From positions 1 to 15,292 of the forward strand of contig JAFOXE010000008.1 of the NCBI GenBank assembly GCA_017425765.1: a stretch of 15,292 nt of DNA. The letters run 5' to 3'. Below the pieces are notes generated by a model. The model searched no databases. It was not told the origin of the DNA and saw nothing but the letters and a program-made list of their open reading frames with translations. Positions 1 through 7,302 of the stretch are shown one piece after another. Positions within the stretch are counted from its first letter, which is position 1. Every line of letters starts with the position of its first letter. Made by a program: the position numbers and the translations under genes. The DNA comes from Paraprevotella sp. (GTDB lineage Bacteria > Bacteroidota > Bacteroidia > Bacteroidales > Bacteroidaceae).

Positions 1-669
1 CATATCGCCCATTACTACAACTTTCATATTGGGGTTGGCAGTCATAATGCTGTCTTTCAGTTGGCGAACTTGTCGTCCACCCAATTCGCGATAATGTGAG
101 GTGGCAAAACGGCTGGGCCAGTGGCATACAATAAAGGTGATTTCATCGCCTGCAAGACGGCCTTGCACGGTGAGGAAACCACGAGTCTGTCGTCCGCTGT
201 CCTGCGGTTCGTATACATAGGGTTGCAAAAAAGTTTTGTCTACGGTGAAGAATTCGGGATTGTAGATAAGGGCGCAGTCTACTCCGCGTTTATCCGGCCC
301 TTCGATGTGCACCACCTGCATGTTGCGTTCTTTTAGTTTAGGTTGCGCCACAAGGTCGTTCATCACGCGAGCGTTCTCTACTTCGGAAACTCCAATCACA
401 GAGGCGCCGATTTGGGGAAGCATGTCGGTACCGAGTTCGGCCAATACACGCGACATGTTGGCCAATTTAGCCTTGTACTTCATTCCGGTCCATTTATACG
501 AACCGTCGGGTAGAAACTCGTAGTCGTTCTTGCCTTTATCGTGAATGGTGTCGAAAAGATTTTCGAGGTTGTAGAAGGCCACGGCATAGCATCCAAATTT
601 CTTTTCTTGTCCGTGTACAGATAATACGAATGCGGTTAGGCATATCACCCAGATACAAATATTTTTCAT
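1..669 (-). CDS. Endonuclease/exonuclease/phosphatase (EEP) family secreted protein, C-terminus outside window
   Basis: The reading frame runs leftward from an ATG at 669 and is open to the window edge, giving 223 residues; family members usually have about 330-370, so roughly the last third is missing. A signal peptide is visible at residues 1-21 (MKN, hydrophobic core, SVHGQ). EEP motifs appear in order: YNLENLFD (33-40), the metal-binding glutamate in VSEVEN (94-99), DKRGVD (126-131), the catalytic histidine in CHWPSR (182-187), and the beginning of the GDxN motif at the edge (GDM, 221-223). EEP enzymes are Mg-dependent phosphodiesterases, including nucleases and inositol or sphingolipid phosphatases; the exact substrate cannot be read here. 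The signal peptide indicates a periplasmic or exported location. It diverges from a TonB-receptor/lipoprotein operon, which suggests it processes the substrate which that operon binds. Family confidence is high; substrate confidence is low. Confidence 0.9.
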   Translation of the reverse strand, partial: MKNICIWVICLTAFVLSVHGQEKKFGCYAVAFYNLENLFDTIHDKGKNDYEFLPDGSYKWTGMKYKAKLANMSRVLAELGTDMLPQIGASVIGVSEVENARVMNDLVAQPKLKERNMQVVHIEGPDKRGVDCALIYNPEFFTVDKTFLQPYVYEPQDSGRQTRGFLTVQGRLAGDEITFIVCHWPSRFATSHYRELGGRQVRQLKDSIMTANPNMKVVVMGDM

Positions 670-697
670 TTTTCGACTTCTTTTTGTTCTATGTGGG

Positions 698-705
698 CAA
701 AGATA
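698..705 (-). promoter_or_regulatory. -7 promoter element for the EEP gene
   Basis: The minus strand reads TATCTTTG, a perfect match to the Bacteroidota -7 consensus TAnnTTTG. It lies 28 bases upstream of the ATG at 669, leaving a short leader. I see no clear TTG-type -33 element at the expected distance. Confidence 0.55.
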
Positions 706-781
706 ATTTCTTTTGGTGATATAAATGCTGTTGAAATGAAAAAAACGGCTAAAAATGCGGTGACGAACGAGATTTTTTTCA

Positions 782-789
782 TTACTTTG
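782..789 (+). promoter_or_regulatory. Possible -7 element for the TonB-receptor operon
   Basis: TTACTTTG differs from the consensus TAnnTTTG at one fixed position and lies 23 bases before the first possible start codon of the receptor gene. No convincing -33 element was found. It shares the short divergent gap 670-812 with the promoter of the EEP gene. Confidence 0.35.
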
Positions 790-812
790 CATAATCGAGA
801 AATAAAATTTAG

Positions 813-3365
813 ATGTTTTATATGAGAAAAGAGCTTAAATTAGTGGCGGTGTTGCTTTTGTTGGCACCCCTTTGTTTTGCTCAGCAAACAAATCAAGACG
901 CGCTGAAAGTGATGAAGAGCGACCAAGCCTCCTTTACTTTCACCGAATCGCAGTTGGGCGAGGATGATGATGTAACTCAGAATGTCATCATGGTAAACTC
1001 AAATAATAATGTGTATACCAGCAATATCGGTTACCTCTTCAGCCCTATGCGATTTAAGTATCGTGCGTACGGATCACGCTATAATGATGTGTATTTCAAC
1101 GGCGTGAACGTGAATAATGCTGAGAATGGACAATTTAATTACAGTACGGTGGGCGGTATGAACGACGCCACCCGTGGACAAGAGAGTGTGTCGCCTTACG
1201 AAAGTAATATGTTCGGCGTGCCCAACTTAGGTGGTGCCAGCAACTATAATTTCCGAGCAAGTAATTACGCGGCGGGCAGCAAAGCAACTTTAAGTGGCTG
1301 TAACCGTAATTATGTGGCACGAGCAATGTTTACCCATGCCACCGGCTTGATGAAGAACGGATGGGCGTTTATGGGTACCGTGGGCTACCGCTGGGGAAAA
1401 GAAGGATTTTCAGAGGGAACATTCTACAATTCATTGGGCTATTTCTTGTCGGCGCAGAAGGTGTTCAACGACAACCACAGCCTTTCGTTTGCAACATGGG
1501 GAAACCCATCTGAAAGGTCGCAACAAGGAGCCTCTACCGACGAGGCCTATTGGTTGGCAAACGACCGCTATTATAACCCATATTGGGGATATCAAAACGG
1601 GAAGAAACGCAACTCGCGTGTGGTAAACAATTACGAACCTACTGCGTTGATTACATGGGATTATAAAATCAACGACAAGGCTTCGCTTACCACATCGTTA
1701 TTGGGCCGTTATGTGATGTACAGTTCCACGAAATTAAATTACAATAACGCCAACAATCCGGCGCCGGATTATTGGAAAAATTTCCCGAGCTACCAATATA
1801 ATGTGTGGGAACCGGGTAGCGAAGACAATACCGAGGATGCATTGGCAGGATGGTGGAATTCTTATAACTACTGGACCGCTAGCAAGGCCAACAGACAGAT
1901 TAACTGGGATAACCTTTACTTCGCCAACCAACAATTGAATGCTCAAGGTGCGGATGCTGCTTACTACATCCAAGCGAAGCACAACGACCATTTGACCATG
2001 AACTTGTCTTCTACTTTCAACTTCGAAATCAACAAGCAAAGCAAGTTTGTAGGTGGTGTGCAGTTGGGTACAAACAAGGGTATGCACTACCAGACCATGG
2101 AGGATATGCTGGGAGCTAAGTATCTGCGTAATATCAACACCTACGCTGTGGGAACATATCCCGCAAGCGATCCACGTGTACAGTACGACTTGAACAATCC
2201 AAATGCCTATGTGCAAGAAGGCGACAAATTTGGATATGACTACGATTTGAATGTACAAAACGCCAAACTTTGGGCTAAGTATGAAGCCGAAGAAGAGGGC
2301 GTAAGAGCCTTCTTGGCCGGACAAATCGGTGGTACTCAGATGTGGCGTACCGGACATATGCGTCATGGTATGGCTGCAAACAATTCGTATGGCGACAGCC
2401 AAAAGGCCTACTTCTTGGACGGTGGCGTGAAGATGGGATCTACCTTCAGCCTCGGTCACGGAAATTCTATTACCCTCGGTTTGGGCTTGGAATCACGTGC
2501 CCCACGTGCTAATGTGGCCTTCGTTGCACCGGAAATCAACAACGATTTCGTGGATGATTTGAAGTGCGAGCAAATCCTTTCTGCCGAACTTGGTTATGCA
2601 TTGAATACACAATGGGTCCGCGCCAACTTGACCGGTTACTATGCATGCAGCCGTAAGGGAAATGAGTGGCAGAACTTCTACTTTGACGATGTGAATAGCT
2701 TTACTTACGTTTCGTTGAGCGACGTGGCAAAGGATTATTATGGTGTGGAATTGGGTATTCAGTTGAAATTGACATCCAATTTCCGTATCAATCTTATCGG
2801 ATCAATGAGCGATGCAAAATACGTGGAGAACACCAACGTGAAGTATATGCTTTCTACAGAAGGTGAAACGAAGTCCGATGTATGCTACAATAAGGATATG
2901 CGTGAGAGTGGTACACCCCTCACCGTGGGTAGCATTGGTTTGAGCTATAATGTGAATGGTTGGTGGCTCGACTTGAAGGGTAATTACTACGATCGTATTT
3001 ATTTGAGCTACTCGCCTAACCGTCGTTACGGCAGCACAATGGTTACAAATGGAGATATTGACAATGCCGGTAATTATATCGTGCCCGAGCAAGCACAAGG
3101 TGAGGGCGGCTTTATGTTGGATGCGTCAATCGGCCGTCAATTCAACATCGGCCGTGGCCAGAAACTTGGCGTAAACTTGATGTTGACAAATGTTTTGAAT
3201 AATACAGACATGGTGAGTGGAGGTTATGAACAAAGTCGAAGTGACTACACTACCAACAGCGACGGAACGAAGAACGATGTTCGTACCTATAAGTTCTCGC
3301 ACAATCCTAAGAAGTATTATGCACAAGGCATTAACGGTATGCTCAACGTAACTTATCGTTTCTAA
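813..3365 (+). CDS. TonB-dependent receptor-like outer membrane protein
   Basis: This 850-residue protein is an outer-membrane beta-barrel. A signal peptide ends near residue 23 (APLCFA before QQ). A plug-like segment at about residues 40-150 contains ESQLGEDDDVTQNV, then RFKYRAYGSRYNDVYFNGV and GGMNDATRGQE, matching the RxRGY...V..NGV..ND pattern of Bacteroidales receptors. The rest is rich in Tyr, Asn and Gly with alternating strands, and the chain ends in a terminal aromatic strand (NVTYRF). The N-terminal CarboxypepD_reg-like domain common in SusC-type proteins is absent, since the plug follows the signal peptide almost directly. A second ATG at 822 (MRKELK) gives a more typical signal peptide and may be the true start. 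The gene heads an operon, with the next gene starting 24 bases after its stop. TonB-powered import is the family role, but the ligand is unknown. Confidence 0.85.
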   Translation: MFYMRKELKLVAVLLLLAPLCFAQQTNQDALKVMKSDQASFTFTESQLGEDDDVTQNVIMVNSNNNVYTSNIGYLFSPMRFKYRAYGSRYNDVYFNGVNVNNAENGQFNYSTVGGMNDATRGQESVSPYESNMFGVPNLGGASNYNFRASNYAAGSKATLSGCNRNYVARAMFTHATGLMKNGWAFMGTVGYRWGKEGFSEGTFYNSLGYFLSAQKVFNDNHSLSFATWGNPSERSQQGASTDEAYWLANDRYYNPYWGYQNGKKRNSRVVNNYEPTALITWDYKINDKASLTTSLLGRYVMYSSTKLNYNNANNPAPDYWKNFPSYQYNVWEPGSEDNTEDALAGWWNSYNYWTASKANRQINWDNLYFANQQLNAQGADAAYYIQAKHNDHLTMNLSSTFNFEINKQSKFVGGVQLGTNKGMHYQTMEDMLGAKYLRNINTYAVGTYPASDPRVQYDLNNPNAYVQEGDKFGYDYDLNVQNAKLWAKYEAEEEGVRAFLAGQIGGTQMWRTGHMRHGMAANNSYGDSQKAYFLDGGVKMGSTFSLGHGNSITLGLGLESRAPRANVAFVAPEINNDFVDDLKCEQILSAELGYALNTQWVRANLTGYYACSRKGNEWQNFYFDDVNSFTYVSLSDVAKDYYGVELGIQLKLTSNFRINLIGSMSDAKYVENTNVKYMLSTEGETKSDVCYNKDMRESGTPLTVGSIGLSYNVNGWWLDLKGNYYDRIYLSYSPNRRYGSTMVTNGDIDNAGNYIVPEQAQGEGGFMLDASIGRQFNIGRGQKLGVNLMLTNVLNNTDMVSGGYEQSRSDYTTNSDGTKNDVRTYKFSHNPKKYYAQGINGMLNVTYRF

Positions 3366-3389
3366 TCCGAATCACAAATACAGAACATC

Positions 3390-4223
3390 ATGAAGACAAA
3401 GAAACTATTTCTATATATGGTGGCAATGGCAACAACGCTGTTTGCTACCACCTCGTGCATGGATGGCGATTGGGATGCTCCTGATTTGACCAATCCACCG
3501 TATGGAAACAATACCATTACGGTGAGGAAGGCTACCACCATTGCCCAATTGAAGAAAACTTACTCTAGCGAGATTGCTAATAAAGGATATAAGTTAGTAA
3601 CCGATGACATCCAGTTGAAGGCCATTGTGACCGGTAATGACATAGGTGGAAACTTGTACAAGCAGATCTCGATACAAGACGAAACCGGTGATATGATTGT
3701 GGGTATCAATGCCAGCGGATTATATCCGTATATGGCTGTGGGGCAGACCATCATTATCAACCTAAAAGACCTTTATATAGGTGGATACGGGCAGCAGGCA
3801 CAGATAGGAAGCCTATACAACGGCGGTATCGGACGTATGGAACAAGACGTTTGGAAACAGCATGTACGTTTGGTGGGTGCACCAAAGCCCGAACTCGTGG
3901 TGCCGGTAGAATTTGATCCAACTTGGAATATGGCCGATTATTGTGGTAAATATGTTAAGTTGACAGACGTAACCATTGAAGGTGCAGACGGCAAGGCTGT
4001 TTTGGCTCCGGATGATGGTAGTGTGTCATTGACCAGCAATTGTGCCAACCGAAACATTAAGGGCCTAAGCAAAACCAATGTGGTGTTGCGCACCAGTACT
4101 TATGCCGATTTTGCCAATATGGTAATTCCGAGTGGCAAGGTGGATATCTATGGTATTGCCACCCGCTACAACAACACTTGGCAAATTCTTATGCGCTCAG
4201 AAAGCGACATCGTAATTAAGTGA
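3390..4223 (+). CDS. DUF5689 domain-containing lipoprotein
   Basis: This 277-residue lipoprotein has a signal peptide ending in the lipobox TTSC, with Cys23 as the lipidated residue. The mature start C-M-D-G-D-W-D is acidic, as in the export signals of surface-exposed Bacteroidota lipoproteins. Residues 48-165 fit DUF5689: a TIAQLKK segment, the QLKAIVTGNDIGGN strand pair, ISIQDETGDMIVGI, then VGQTIIINLKDLYIG. This strand order resembles an OB-type barrel. A second similar beta segment follows (KLTDVTIEG at 190-198, then GKVDIYGIATRYNNTWQI at 249-266). The gene lies 24 bases after the receptor and 33 bases before the next lipoprotein, so the three are probably cotranscribed. The molecular function of DUF5689 is not established; a surface ligand-binding partner of the receptor is my inference. 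Confidence 0.82.
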   Translation: MKTKKLFLYMVAMATTLFATTSCMDGDWDAPDLTNPPYGNNTITVRKATTIAQLKKTYSSEIANKGYKLVTDDIQLKAIVTGNDIGGNLYKQISIQDETGDMIVGINASGLYPYMAVGQTIIINLKDLYIGGYGQQAQIGSLYNGGIGRMEQDVWKQHVRLVGAPKPELVVPVEFDPTWNMADYCGKYVKLTDVTIEGADGKAVLAPDDGSVSLTSNCANRNIKGLSKTNVVLRTSTYADFANMVIPSGKVDIYGIATRYNNTWQILMRSESDIVIK

Positions 4224-4256
4224 TATAAACTTGTAAAACCATAAAGAATATATAGT

Positions 4257-5882
4257 ATGAAAAAGATTTATAAAGCATTATTTTTGCTTACGGTAGGTGC
4301 TTTTACCTTCACCGCTTGTGAGGATGTTCCTGCACCTTATCCAATTCCGGGTACGGAACAAGGTAGTGACGATTCCGGTCAAGGTGGTGGCGGAAGCACA
4401 GGTTTGAATGTGATCTTCTCGGAAGAGTTTGATGGCGGTCAAGGTAAGTTCGTGTTTGATGTGGTGAGCAATCCGTCAAATCTATCTTATGTATGGAAAT
4501 CAGAGACCTACAATACATCTACCTATTTGAAAGCGTCTGCTTATGCTTCTAGCAAGTCGAATGAGGCTGAGGCATGGGCAGTGTCTCCAGCTATCAACTT
4601 GAAGGATTCAAAGAAAGCTACTCTTAAGTTCCGTCATGCTATCAACAAGATTGCTCCGGGAGTACCTAGTGAGATGATGACCGTTTGGGCATCTACCGAT
4701 TATGCAGGTGATGTAAAAACTGCCAAGTGGACCAAATTGGTGGTGCCAACTTATCCTGCGGGTGATTCTTGGACCTTTGTGGATGCGGGTAGCATAGACT
4801 TGGGTGCGTTCTGCGGTCAGGCTAAGGTGTATATCGGTTTCAAATATACCAGTACAAACGATTATTCCGGTACATGGGAAGTGGATGCCTTTGAGGTGTT
4901 GGGTGACGGTACGCCGATGACAGACGAACCTGTAGCTCCTCCTACAACCGACGGAGAGGGCACATTGGAGAAGCCATATAGCGTTTCTGAAGCACTTGCT
5001 TTGGTTACTTCCGGCAATATCCCTGCCGAGGAAGTGTACATCCAGGGTGTGGTGTCTTATATCAAGGAAATTTCAACAGAATACGGTAATGCCACCTACG
5101 ATATTTCGGCAGACGGTACTGCTAATGGTGACCAATTGACCGTTTATCGTGGTAAATATCTCAATGGCGACAAGTTTACATCTGAAGACCAACTGAAGGT
5201 AGGCAATAAGGTAATCGTGTTGGGTGTGTTAACTAAGTACTACGATTCTCCTCAGGTAAATACCAACAGCAAGTTGTATTCAATTGATGGCGTCGGTGGT
5301 AATGAAGGCGGAAATACCGGCGGTAATGAAGGTGGAAACACCGGTGGCAATGAAGGTGAAGAAGGTGGCGGCGAAACCAATGAGGACATCTATGAAGGTG
5401 TCCCCGGTGAATGGGGCAACTATCTACTCAATGGTGGTTTTGAAGAGTGGTCGGGTAATCAACCCATCCATTGGGAGACCGCTTGCACAGCTGGAAATGC
5501 AAGTATGAGCAAGAGTACCATCGCTCGCAGTGGCAATTCTTCTGTATTGGTTAAGGGTTCTTCTAAGAACACTCGTATTGCATTCCGCGAAATGACTCTT
5601 CCTGCCGGTACGTATATCTTCTCATTCTATGTTCGTGCAGCGGGTGATGTAGAGGGCAGCTGCCGTCCGGGCGTTGCTTTCCCACCAGCCGAGGGATCAT
5701 TGACCGGTAATGATTATGTGTACGGTGACTATGTAAACAATCTCAGTACAGATGAATGGACCGAAGTATCTCATACAATTACGTTGGAAGAAACCAAGAC
5801 CGTGTGTGTACTTGTGATGAATCCAAAATCTCCGGGTAAGGACTTCTTGATTGATGATGCTAGGTTGATTTGCATGCGATAA
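4257..5882 (+). CDS. Modular surface lipoprotein: anchor-J-like, DUF6359-like and CBM-like domains
   Basis: This 541-residue lipoprotein has a signal peptide ending in FTAC, with Cys21 lipidated, followed by E-D-V-P-A-P-Y-P, a common acidic/proline start of surface lipoproteins. After a Gly/Ser/Asp linker (32-49) come three modules. Residues 51-216 resemble a choice-of-anchor-J jelly-roll (FSEEFDG; EAWAVSPAINL; a WEVDAFEV strand near the end). Residues 232-344 resemble DUF6359, an OB-like domain (GEGTLEKPYSVSEAL; VYIQGVVSYI; LKVGNKVIVLGVLTKY). A Gly/Asn/Glu repeat linker spans about 347-372. Residues 388-540 resemble a CBM4/9-type carbohydrate-binding fold (LLNGGFEEW at the start, FLIDDARLI at the end). 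No catalytic motif is visible, so it looks like a binding or scaffold protein. It is the last gene of the receptor operon and is followed by two terminators. Confidence 0.78.
   Translation: MKKIYKALFLLTVGAFTFTACEDVPAPYPIPGTEQGSDDSGQGGGGSTGLNVIFSEEFDGGQGKFVFDVVSNPSNLSYVWKSETYNTSTYLKASAYASSKSNEAEAWAVSPAINLKDSKKATLKFRHAINKIAPGVPSEMMTVWASTDYAGDVKTAKWTKLVVPTYPAGDSWTFVDAGSIDLGAFCGQAKVYIGFKYTSTNDYSGTWEVDAFEVLGDGTPMTDEPVAPPTTDGEGTLEKPYSVSEALALVTSGNIPAEEVYIQGVVSYIKEISTEYGNATYDISADGTANGDQLTVYRGKYLNGDKFTSEDQLKVGNKVIVLGVLTKYYDSPQVNTNSKLYSIDGVGGNEGGNTGGNEGGNTGGNEGEEGGGETNEDIYEGVPGEWGNYLLNGGFEEWSGNQPIHWETACTAGNASMSKSTIARSGNSSVLVKGSSKNTRIAFREMTLPAGTYIFSFYVRAAGDVEGSCRPGVAFPPAEGSLTGNDYVYGDYVNNLSTDEWTEVSHTITLEETKTVCVLVMNPKSPGKDFLIDDARLICMR
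5295..5357 (+). repeat. 24-bp in-frame tandem repeat coding a Gly-Asn-Glu linker
   Basis: Two full 24-base units (5295-5318 and 5319-5342) and a partial third encode GGNEGGNT, GGNEGGNT, GGNEG. The copies differ only at synonymous third positions (for example GGC/GGT, AAT/AAC), so the protein repeat is exact but the DNA has drifted. It forms a flexible linker between the DUF6359-like and CBM-like domains. Confidence 0.85.
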
Positions 5883-5911
5883 TCGTTCCGAGCACATCAA
5901 AACGATGTATA

Positions 5912-5957
5912 AAAGAGCCGTAGATCTCGTTGAAACGAGGCCTACGGCTCTTTCTTT
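5912..5957 (+). terminator. Intrinsic terminator after the receptor operon
   Basis: The arms AAAGAGCCGTAG (5912-5923) and CTACGGCTCTTT (5942-5953) are perfectly complementary over 12 bp. An inner stem CTCGT (5926-5930) / ACGAG (5935-5939) closes a TGAA loop. A pyrimidine-rich tail with T runs (5951-5957) follows. It begins 30 bases after the stop codon of the last operon gene. Confidence 0.85.
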
Positions 5958-5958
5958 C

Positions 5959-6001
5959 CACACCATGGTGTAGAGGCATACTACACCATGGTGTGTTTTT
6001 T
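5959..6001 (+). terminator. Second hairpin plus T6 tract, made of two palindromic arms
   Basis: The arms CACACCATGGTGTAG (5959-5973) and CTACACCATGGTGTG (5981-5995) are perfectly complementary over 15 bp with a 7-base loop. Six T residues (5996-6001) follow at once, which is the layout of an intrinsic terminator. Each arm also contains the self-palindrome ACACCATGGTGT, so alternative small hairpins or a cruciform could form. It lies right after another terminator and before the aldolase promoter. Confidence 0.7.
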
Positions 6002-6047
6002 AGTGATACGATGATGTGTTTTTGCTGAAAATATCGCCTTAAATACA

Positions 6048-6076
6048 TTACGATTAAATAAAAATGTCTATCTTTG
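6048..6076 (+). promoter_or_regulatory. Promoter of the fructose-bisphosphate aldolase gene
   Basis: TATCTTTG (6069-6076) is a perfect match to the Bacteroidota -7 element TAnnTTTG. A weak -33-like TTA sits at 6048-6050, 18 bases upstream. Transcription would start near 6081-6084, giving an AT-rich leader of about 40 bases before the ATG at 6122. Confidence 0.6.
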
Positions 6077-6121
6077 TCCGTTGGAAAAGACTATTTATTT
6101 ATAACTTAATTTATAAACATT

Positions 6122-7114
6122 ATGGTAAACTACAAAGATTTAGGTCTTGTAAACACTCGTGAGATGTTTGCTAAGGCTGTAGAAGGCGGTTATGCTATTC
6201 CTGCGTTCAACTTCAACACTATGGAGCAAATGCAGGCTATCGTTCAAGCTGCTGTTGAGACTAAGTCTCCGGTTATTATGCAAGTTTCTAAGGGCGCACG
6301 CAGCTATGCCAATGCAACAATCTTGCGTTACATGGCTCAGGGTGCTGTAGAATATGCAAAGGAATTGGGTTGCGAGAACCCACAAATCGTTCTTCACTTG
6401 GACCACGGTGATAGCTTCGAAATCTGCAAAGATTGTATCGACTCTGGTTTTTCTTCAGTGATGATCGACGGTTCACACCTTCCTTACGAAGAAAACGTAG
6501 CATTGACTAAGAAAGTTGTTGAGTACGCACACCAATTCGACGTAACTGTAGAAGGTGAGTTGGGCGTATTGGCCGGTGTTGAAGACGATGTAGTTGCTGC
6601 TGAGTCACACTACACTAAGCCGGAAGAAGTACAAGACTTCGTTAGCAAGACAGGTTGCGATTCTTTGGCTATTTCAATTGGTACTTCTCACGGTGCACAC
6701 AAGTTCACTCCGGAGCAATGTACTTTGGTGAACGGTGTATTGGTTCCTCCTCCATTGGCATTCGACGTGTTGAAGGAAATCGAAGAGAAACTTCCTGGAT
6801 TCCCCATCGTTCTTCACGGTTCTTCTTCAGTTCCTCAAGATGAAGTTGAAACTATCAATAAGTATGGTGGTGCATTGAAGGCCGCTATTGGTATTCCAGA
6901 AGAGCAATTGCGTAAGGCTTCTCAGAGCGCTGTATGTAAGATCAATATAGATTCAGACTCTCGTTTGGCGATGACTGCAGCTGTACGTAAAGTATTTGCT
7001 GAGAAACCAGCTGAGTTCGACCCACGTAAGTACTTGGGCCCAGCTCGCGACAACATGAAGAAGATGTACGAGCACAAGATTGTAAATGTGCTTGGTTCTA
7101 ACGGCAAGTTGTAA
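6122..7114 (+). CDS. fba: Class II fructose-1,6-bisphosphate aldolase
   Basis: This enzyme reversibly cleaves fructose-1,6-bisphosphate into dihydroxyacetone phosphate and glyceraldehyde-3-phosphate in cytosolic glycolysis and gluconeogenesis. The 330-residue length is normal for the Bacteroidales form. Visible class II features are AIPAFNFN (25-32), the catalytic Asp94 and zinc-ligand His95 in HLDHGDS (92-98), the acidic VEGELG segment (143-148), the second zinc histidine in GTSHG (His190), and the third in LHGSSS (His232). The phosphate-binding KINIDSDSR segment follows (273-281). A single-gene transcript is likely: the gene has its own promoter and is followed by a terminator. Codon use favours a narrower set (for example TCT, GGT, CGT) than the surrounding genes, consistent with high expression. 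Confidence 0.97.
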   Translation: MVNYKDLGLVNTREMFAKAVEGGYAIPAFNFNTMEQMQAIVQAAVETKSPVIMQVSKGARSYANATILRYMAQGAVEYAKELGCENPQIVLHLDHGDSFEICKDCIDSGFSSVMIDGSHLPYEENVALTKKVVEYAHQFDVTVEGELGVLAGVEDDVVAAESHYTKPEEVQDFVSKTGCDSLAISIGTSHGAHKFTPEQCTLVNGVLVPPPLAFDVLKEIEEKLPGFPIVLHGSSSVPQDEVETINKYGGALKAAIGIPEEQLRKASQSAVCKINIDSDSRLAMTAAVRKVFAEKPAEFDPRKYLGPARDNMKKMYEHKIVNVLGSNGKL

Positions 7115-7177
7115 TTGCGAAATGCTGTAGAAAGTACAGAAGCTATAGGGTGATTAGATATACCTTATAACATATTT

Positions 7178-7217
7178 GAAATCCTCTTGAGGTTATGCCT
7201 TGAGAGGATTTCTTTTT
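7178..7217 (+). terminator. Intrinsic terminator of the aldolase gene
   Basis: GAAATCCTCT (7178-7187) pairs perfectly over 10 bp with AGAGGATTTC (7203-7212). The tail TCTTTTT (7211-7217) supplies the U tract. It lies 63 bases after the aldolase stop codon. Confidence 0.8.
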
Positions 7218-7233
7218 ACAGCCGATGTAAAAG

Positions 7234-7271
7234 AAAAGTGCATATCCGCAAAGTCGGGTATGCACTTTTTT
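7234..7271 (-). terminator. Bidirectional terminator between convergent units
   Basis: AAAAGTGCATA (7234-7244) pairs with TATGCACTTTT (7259-7269) over 11 bp. TCCG / CGGG extends the stem by 4 pairs including one wobble, leaving the loop CAAAGT. T6 follows on the plus strand (7266-7271), and the minus strand ends in a TTTTCTTTTAC tail. It therefore should terminate the leftward DUF4831 transcript and also back up the aldolase terminator. Confidence 0.75.
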
Positions 7272-7302
7272 GTCTTTGAAATGTATTTAGTGATGAAACT
7301 AC

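Noticed and set aside
121..523. Two plus-strand open frames at the left edge
   Set aside because: They lie antisense to the EEP gene, which has a signal peptide and ordered catalytic motifs.
1734..2459. Long open frame on the minus strand inside the TonB-receptor gene (241 codons)
   Set aside because: It is fully inside the receptor gene, has no recognisable domain, and its composition is what an antisense frame of a Tyr/Asn-rich barrel gene would give.
5284..5508. Open frame with MKVETPVAMKVK-type repeats
   Set aside because: It is the +1 shadow of the tandem-repeat linker in the modular lipoprotein; the repeat explains its pattern.
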